Source of the DNA: Streptomyces griseoluteus
GTDB lineage: Bacteria; Actinomycetota; Actinomycetes; Streptomycetales; Streptomycetaceae
Length of the DNA: 64,000 nucleotides
Reading direction: 5' to 3'
Assembly (NCBI GenBank): GCA_000717735.1
Contig: JOBE01000012.1
Coordinates: 62,001-126,000 of the forward strand
Within the stretch, counting starts at the first letter, position 1; every line of letters begins with the position of its first letter. The translations under genes were made by a program, and so were the position numbers. Below, in pieces: positions 60,380 to 64,000 of the stretch. The notes below the pieces were generated by a model. That model saw nothing but the letters and a program-made list of their open reading frames with translations, did no database searches and had not been told where the DNA came from.

Positions 60380-61213
60380 TCAGACGCCCCGCCGGCTCGA
60401 GTGGAAGACCAGCCGGTACTTGCCGATCTGCACCTCGTCGCCGTTGGACAGAACGACCGAGTCGATCGGCTCACGGTTGACGTACGTGCCGTTGAGGCTG
60501 CCGACATCGGAAACGGTGAAGCTACCGTCCTGGCCCCGCCGGAACTCGACATGCCGCCGGGAGACCGTGAAGTCGTCCAGGAAGATGTCGCTCTGGGGGT
60601 GACGGCCGGCCGTCGTCAACTCGCCGTCGAGCAGGAACCTGCTGCCCGAGTTCGGTCCACGGCGCACCACGAGGAGCGCGGAACCCAACGGCAGCGCCTC
60701 GACGGCCGCCAGCGCCTCGGGAGAGAGCGCGGGCAGCTGGGTCTGGCCGGTGACCTCCGCGTCGTAGGCCTCGAGGCCCGAGATCGAGATCGTGGACGTC
60801 GTCTCCGACGCACGCTCGGCGGCGACCCCGCCCCGCAGCGGCGTACCGCAGTGGGAGCAGAAGCGGCTGTCCGCCGTGTTGCGGTGACCGCACCTCGTAC
60901 ACACCGGCATGGACGCATCCTCCTGCCGCGGCTGCCCCGCCGAGGTCTGTGTCGCGTACGGGTCGGGGGTAAACCCTCCACCCATACCTGAGGTTGATGG
61001 TTCTCCGAAACCTATGCGGGCGGCCCCGGCGGGGTCAACAGACGACGCGCCCGGAGTGCCCGGAATGTCACCGCCCTGACCCTCGACCTCGTCGCGGAAG
61101 AGGGGGCGCTCGCCGCCCTGCTCCTCACTCTGGGCATGGCGCGGCGCGCGGTGCCTGGCGTTGCCGCCGTCCTCGCGTTCGCTCTTGCCGAACAACTTCG
61201 CAAACAACTTCAC
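60380..61213 (-). CDS. garA: GarA/OdhI-type FHA protein with N-terminal zinc ribbon
   Basis: A 277-residue protein if the GTG at 61213 is used. Residues 1-100 are an acidic, disordered stretch after MKLFAKLFGKSERE. A zinc ribbon follows (Cys105, Cys108, Cys119, Cys122), then the phosphorylation motif ETTS (137-140) and an FHA domain (180-275) with GR203-204, SRRH218-221 and NG241-242. In GarA, phosphorylated ETT(S/T) binds its own FHA domain and switches off inhibition of 2-oxoglutarate dehydrogenase and glutamate enzymes. A second start at ATG 60910 has a strong AGGAGG eight bases upstream and would give a 176-residue protein, close to GarA in length. Confidence 0.88.
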   Translation of the reverse strand: MKLFAKLFGKSEREDGGNARHRAPRHAQSEEQGGERPLFRDEVEGQGGDIPGTPGASSVDPAGAARIGFGEPSTSGMGGGFTPDPYATQTSAGQPRQEDASMPVCTRCGHRNTADSRFCSHCGTPLRGGVAAERASETTSTISISGLEAYDAEVTGQTQLPALSPEALAAVEALPLGSALLVVRRGPNSGSRFLLDGELTTAGRHPQSDIFLDDFTVSRRHVEFRRGQDGSFTVSDVGSLNGTYVNREPIDSVVLSNGDEVQIGKYRLVFHSSRRGV

Positions 61214-61400
61214 GGGCGATTCCCCTTGACCGAAACAGACCCGCCCGTGGGGCAGGACGAACCGAGATCCATCACACCTGCCGACCCGGACACCTTCACA
61301 ACGTCCGTATCCTCCGGACAGTTTCCACCACGCACCACCGTTGTGGTGCGCCGACCCCCCGCAACGTCACGCCCTTGTCGCGGGACCCCCTCGTCCCCTC

Positions 61401-62402
61401 TCACTGCGAGGACGACTGAGCGTAGTCAGGCCGCTTCGCGGGTCGCAAGGCGTCGACGACGATCTTCGCCGACCGCTCCACCGTGGCCGTGGCCTGCTCC
61501 TTCTCCAGGGTCTGCACGACACCGCCGGGGATGTTGAGCGCGGGCTCGAGGTCCTCCGGCTTGCCGATGACCTTGAAGACGTACGGAGGGGCCACCTTCG
61601 TTCCATCGATCCGCATGTCATTACCGCTACCGGTGAAATAACTGTCCGCGACCACCCGCACACCGTTGACCTGGATCGCCTCGGCGCCCGCGGCACGCAA
61701 CTCCTGGATGGCGTCGAGCAGCATGTCCGACTCGACGGCCCCGGTGGGATCGCCGACGGTCAGGGTGATGCCCGGCCCCTCGGCGGCCACGGTGCCGGCC
61801 AGGATGCCGAGCTGCTGCTCCTTCTCCTGGGTCTGCTTCCGCGCCTCCTCGGCCTGGTCGGAACTGGACTCCAGCTCGGTACGCTGCTTCTCCAGCCGCG
61901 CCTTCTCGTCCTCAAGGCGCTGCGTACGGTCGTCGAGCTCGTCGAGGATCCGTACCAGGTCCTCCTGCCGCGCCCCGCGCAGCGCGCTGTTGTCGCTGGT
62001 CGAGGAGACCTGGATGGCCAGGCCCAGACCGAGCACGAACAGCAGCAAGGCCACGATGAGTTGTGCCCTGGTCACCCGGGGCGGCCACAGCGCGGCGACC
62101 AGCCTCCGTCGCCCGCTCGGCTCGGGAGCGGGCGCCGGACCGGCCACTACGGGCACCGCGGGGGCAGGCACGTCCTCGCGCTGCGTCCCGGAGGTCACGG
62201 ACGCGGCCTTGGCACCTTCGGAGCTCTTGGAAGCCTCGGAACTCTCAGGCTCCCGGGAGTCGGGGTTCTCGGGGTTCTCGGAGTTCTCGGAGTTCTCGGG
62301 GTTCTCGGGGTTCTCGGGGTTCTCGGGGTTCTCGGGGTTCTCGGGGTTCTTGGGGTTCTCGGGGTTCTCGGGGTTCTTGGGGTTTTCGCTCATCGGCCTC
62401 AC
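61401..62402 (-). CDS. DUF881 membrane protein with Asn-Pro repeat tail
   Basis: A 333-residue protein. The first 47 residues contain fourteen tripeptides of the form [E/K]-N-[P/S], encoded by 9-base tandem repeats. A Ser/Glu/Ala-rich spacer leads to one membrane helix (about 118-135, [20 protein letters not shown]). The external part has a coiled coil and then the DUF881 domain, [20 protein letters not shown] and [17 protein letters not shown]881 proteins lie near cell-division genes in actinobacteria, role unknown. GTG at 62402 overlaps the preceding stop; ATG at 62393 is the alternative. Confidence 0.8.
   Translation of the reverse strand: MRPMSENPKNPENPENPKNPENPENPENPENPENPENSENSENPENPDSREPESSEASKSSEGAKAASVTSGTQREDVPAPAVPVVAGPAPAPEPSGRRRLVAALWPPRVTRAQLIVALLLFVLGLGLAIQVSSTSDNSALRGARQEDLVRILDELDDRTQRLEDEKARLEKQRTELESSSDQAEEARKQTQEKEQQLGILAGTVAAEGPGITLTVGDPTGAVESDMLLDAIQELRAAGAEAIQVNGVRVVADSYFTGSGNDMRIDGTKVAPPYVFKVIGKPEDLEPALNIPGGVVQTLEKEQATATVERSAKIVVDALRPAKRPDYAQSSSQ
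62262..62387 (-). repeat. 9-base minisatellite inside the DUF881 gene
   Basis: Fourteen tandem 9-base units, mostly ggggttctc on the plus strand, with G/A and C/T variants, encode the tripeptide repeat. The unit preserves frame, so copy-number change would alter tail length without a frameshift. Confidence 0.85.
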
Positions 62403-62731
62403 GCCCGGAAGACATGGCGCCGGATGGCGGCCGCGTTGGAGAAGATGCGGATGCCGAGCACGACGACCACACCGGTCGACAGCTGCGCGCCCACGCCCAG
62501 CTTGTCGCCGAGGAAGACGATCAACGCGGCCACGACCACGTTGGAGAGGAACGACACCACGAAGACCTTGTCGACGAAGATGCCGTCGAGCATGGCCCGC
62601 AGGCCGCCGAAGACCGCGTCGAGGGCGGCGACCACGGCGATCGGAAGATAGGGCTCGACCACCGCCGGAACTTCGGGGCGGACCAACAGTCCGACCACGA
62701 CTCCGACGATCAGGCCCAGTACGGCGATCAC
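62399..62731 (-). CDS. sbp: Small basic family protein (DUF1290)
   Basis: A 110-residue integral membrane protein with three or four hydrophobic segments: AVLGLIVGVVVGLLVRPEVP, LPIAVVAALDAVFGGLRAML, and SFLSNVVVAALIVFLGDKLG. The family occurs in many Gram-positives near division genes; function unknown. GTG start at 62731 overlaps the upstream DUF881 stop (GTGA), and its stop overlaps the next start, so the three genes are translationally coupled. Confidence 0.87.
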   Translation of the reverse strand: MIAVLGLIVGVVVGLLVRPEVPAVVEPYLPIAVVAALDAVFGGLRAMLDGIFVDKVFVVSFLSNVVVAALIVFLGDKLGVGAQLSTGVVVVLGIRIFSNAAAIRRHVFRA

Positions 62732-63657
62732 GATGTGCCCTTCCCTGTGTCGGCCGTGGCCCGACCGGAGGGCGTCGCCGCCCCGGCCCCCCTCGGCTCT
62801 GCGGTACGTACGGTCAGGCTCGGCGCGGCCGGCAGGCGTACGTCGCCCTCGGCCGAGATACCGCTCCTGATTCCGAAGTTCTCCACCAGCGCGTGCAGAT
62901 ACTGCCCGTCGGCGCTGTCCTGGAACGCGGTGCTCAGCCGCTGCCCGTCCCCGATCGCGAGGACGGTGTACGGCGGCACCAGCGGCTTGTTGTCGACCAG
63001 TATGGCGTCACCCGCGGCCCGGATCGCGGACAGCGACGTCAGCCGCTGCCCGTTGATGGCGACCGCCTCGGCGCCGGACTCCCAGAGCCCGTTGATCACT
63101 CGCTGCATGTCCCGGTCGCGCACCCGGCCCGTGTCGGAGAAGCCACTGCTCTCGCGCGGCCCGCCGCCACCGGTGTCGGTGTCCTTGGCGTCGTCGACTA
63201 CGAGCTTCACCCCGGGCCCGTGCACCGGCGTCGCGCCCGAGAGCAGCCCCACCAGCTCGCCCTGGTCACCACCGTGCTGCTGCAAGGCCTGCCGCTGACG
63301 CTCCCCGACCTCGGTCCGGATCCGCTCGACGTCGCGCTCCAGCTGATCGGCCGTGGACGTCTCCGCCTCGATCCGGTCGATCAGCTCCTGCCGCTCCTTG
63401 GCGACGACCGGCGCGGAGATCCGCGCCTCTGCCGCGCCCACGGTCACCACCGCGGCGGCGAGCAGCAAGCCCCCGGCGACACCGAGCTTGGTCCGCAGGT
63501 TCCGGGGCAGCCCGCCACCCTCGGCGGCCCGCCGCGCGGTCGCCTCCGCATAGCCGTCGTCGAGCGCGTGGTCGATCACGTTGTTCAGCAGCGACATGGA
63601 CGCGTCCGGGCGCGGCGGCGGTGATCCGGTGCTCCGAACGGGGGGCTGCTGCGACAT
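62728..63657 (-). CDS. DUF881 membrane protein
   Basis: A 309-residue protein with a cytoplasmic start of about 60 residues, one membrane helix (LGVAGGLLLAAAVVTVGAAE), a coiled coil (ERQELIDRIEAETSTADQLE) and a DUF881 domain with VINGLWESGAEAVAINGQRL and GQYLHALVENFGIRSG. It starts the DUF881/sbp/DUF881 set; the ATG at 63657 is chosen, although further in-frame starts lie upstream. Unlike its partner it has no Asn-Pro repeats. Confidence 0.83.
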   Translation of the reverse strand: MSQQPPVRSTGSPPPRPDASMSLLNNVIDHALDDGYAEATARRAAEGGGLPRNLRTKLGVAGGLLLAAAVVTVGAAEARISAPVVAKERQELIDRIEAETSTADQLERDVERIRTEVGERQRQALQQHGGDQGELVGLLSGATPVHGPGVKLVVDDAKDTDTGGGGPRESSGFSDTGRVRDRDMQRVINGLWESGAEAVAINGQRLTSLSAIRAAGDAILVDNKPLVPPYTVLAIGDGQRLSTAFQDSADGQYLHALVENFGIRSGISAEGDVRLPAAPSLTVRTAEPRGAGAATPSGRATADTGKGTS

Positions 63658-63707
63658 GCCGCACATCGTCGCACGTCGCACGACCTACCGCCGAATGGCC
63701 CCTCCGA

Positions 63708-63743
63708 CCGGCGGGGAGGCACCCTGGGGCACCTCCCCGCCGG
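63708..63743 (-). terminator. Hairpin terminator
   Basis: CCGGCGGGGAGG and CCTCCCCGCCGG, a perfect twelve-base stem with a twelve-base loop, 13 bases after the stop of the last gene in the window and upstream of the DUF881 gene. Confidence 0.7.
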
Positions 63744-63755
63744 ACGGTTGTCGCG

Positions 63756-64000
63756 TCAGCTGCCCGCGCTGTCGACCACCGCGGCCCACTCGTCGAGCAG
63801 GGCCTGCGCGGAGGCGTCGTCGGGCCCCTCCGCCCACAGATGGGTGACGGCCTCGGCGGGGTCTGGCAGCACCATCACCCACCGCCCGTCGGCCTCGACC
63901 ACGCGTACGCCGTCGGTGGTGTCCACGGAGCGGCTGCCCGCCGCCTCGACGACCCGGCGCATCACCAGACCCTTGACGGCCCACGGGGTGGCGATGTCCC
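63756..64000 (-). CDS. C-terminus of mannose-1-phosphate guanylyltransferase/phosphomannomutase-type protein, 5' part outside window
   Basis: About 80 residues in an open frame from the window edge to TGA at 63756: DIATPWAVKGLVMRRVVEAA, SVDTTDGVRVVEADGRWVMV, LPDPAEAVTHLWAEG. This matches the last phosphohexomutase domain (PGM_PMM_IV) found at the C-terminus of actinobacterial GDP-mannose pyrophosphorylase fusions. Such enzymes supply GDP-mannose for glycosylation. The start codon and catalytic part lie beyond base 64000. Confidence 0.75.
   Translation of the reverse strand, partial: DIATPWAVKGLVMRRVVEAAGSRSVDTTDGVRVVEADGRWVMVLPDPAEAVTHLWAEGPDDASAQALLDEWAAVVDSAGS

Overview
The window is a GC-rich chromosomal segment of a Streptomyces or close relative. 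Coding frames have G/C at nearly every third position, GTG starts are common, -10 boxes of the TAnnnT type lie right at start codons, and the gene families are typically streptomycete: the bxl-type xylan operon, DUF6230/DUF6114 genes, DUF5999, a GarA-type FHA locus and a CarH/LitR-type MerR regulator. No rRNA, tRNA or CRISPR array was seen.

Layout. Bases 1-4000 are an eroded region: the end of a drug/metabolite transporter, a frameshifted PaiB-like gene, two intact genes (a B3/B4-domain protein and a dihydrodipicolinate-synthase-family enzyme that appears to start at CTG), another frameshifted gene and abutting remnants of IS5- and IS3-type transposases. Bases 4000-8900 hold an anti-sigma-type ATPase, an amidohydrolase/amino-acid permease pair next to a broken LysR gene whose operator survives, a lone TPR-like protein, and relics of a restriction-type gene and a HipA-type kinase. 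Bases 8900-18750 form a hemicellulose locus: beta-mannanase, acetylxylan esterase, a GH3 beta-xylosidase with its ABC sugar importer (bxlEFGA order) and a divergent LacI regulator. A CebR-type box and a repeated TTCGA-type box appear to tie the locus together.

Bases 19600-27100 look like a B12/light-response locus: a cobinamide amidohydrolase, a CarH/LitR-like MerR protein, an ECF sigma factor, a photolyase, an SDR/DUF2867 protein and a MarR regulator, followed by an MMPL transporter behind a palindromic operator. The LitR-like gene and the ECF gene share a 19-base upstream element containing repeats at 11-bp spacing. Bases 29400-30840 encode a SigK/RskA-type sigma and anti-sigma pair. Bases 30860-35400 hold the least understood system: three DUF6230 exported proteins, two DUF6114 membrane proteins and one more exported protein, five of them translationally overlapped, with a divergent TetR regulator.

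Bases 35200-52900 are ordinary accessory genes: signal peptidase, AraC, Rieske, isochorismatase, two flavin-type oxidase-fold proteins, LysR plus three EamA exporters, a MocR regulator, a Clp-N protein, an SRPBCC protein, PadR, PhzF, a CPBP protease, a GCS2-type ligase and small proteins. From 53000 to the end runs the conserved actinobacterial gcvP-garA neighbourhood: gcvP behind a tandem glycine riboswitch, a PRC-barrel protein, dinB, two MerR proteins flanking a bifunctional nuclease, a GarA-like FHA protein, DUF881 / small-basic-protein / DUF881, and the end of a mannose-1-phosphate guanylyltransferase-type gene.

All functional calls rest on reading translated motifs and gene order by eye; no database search was possible.
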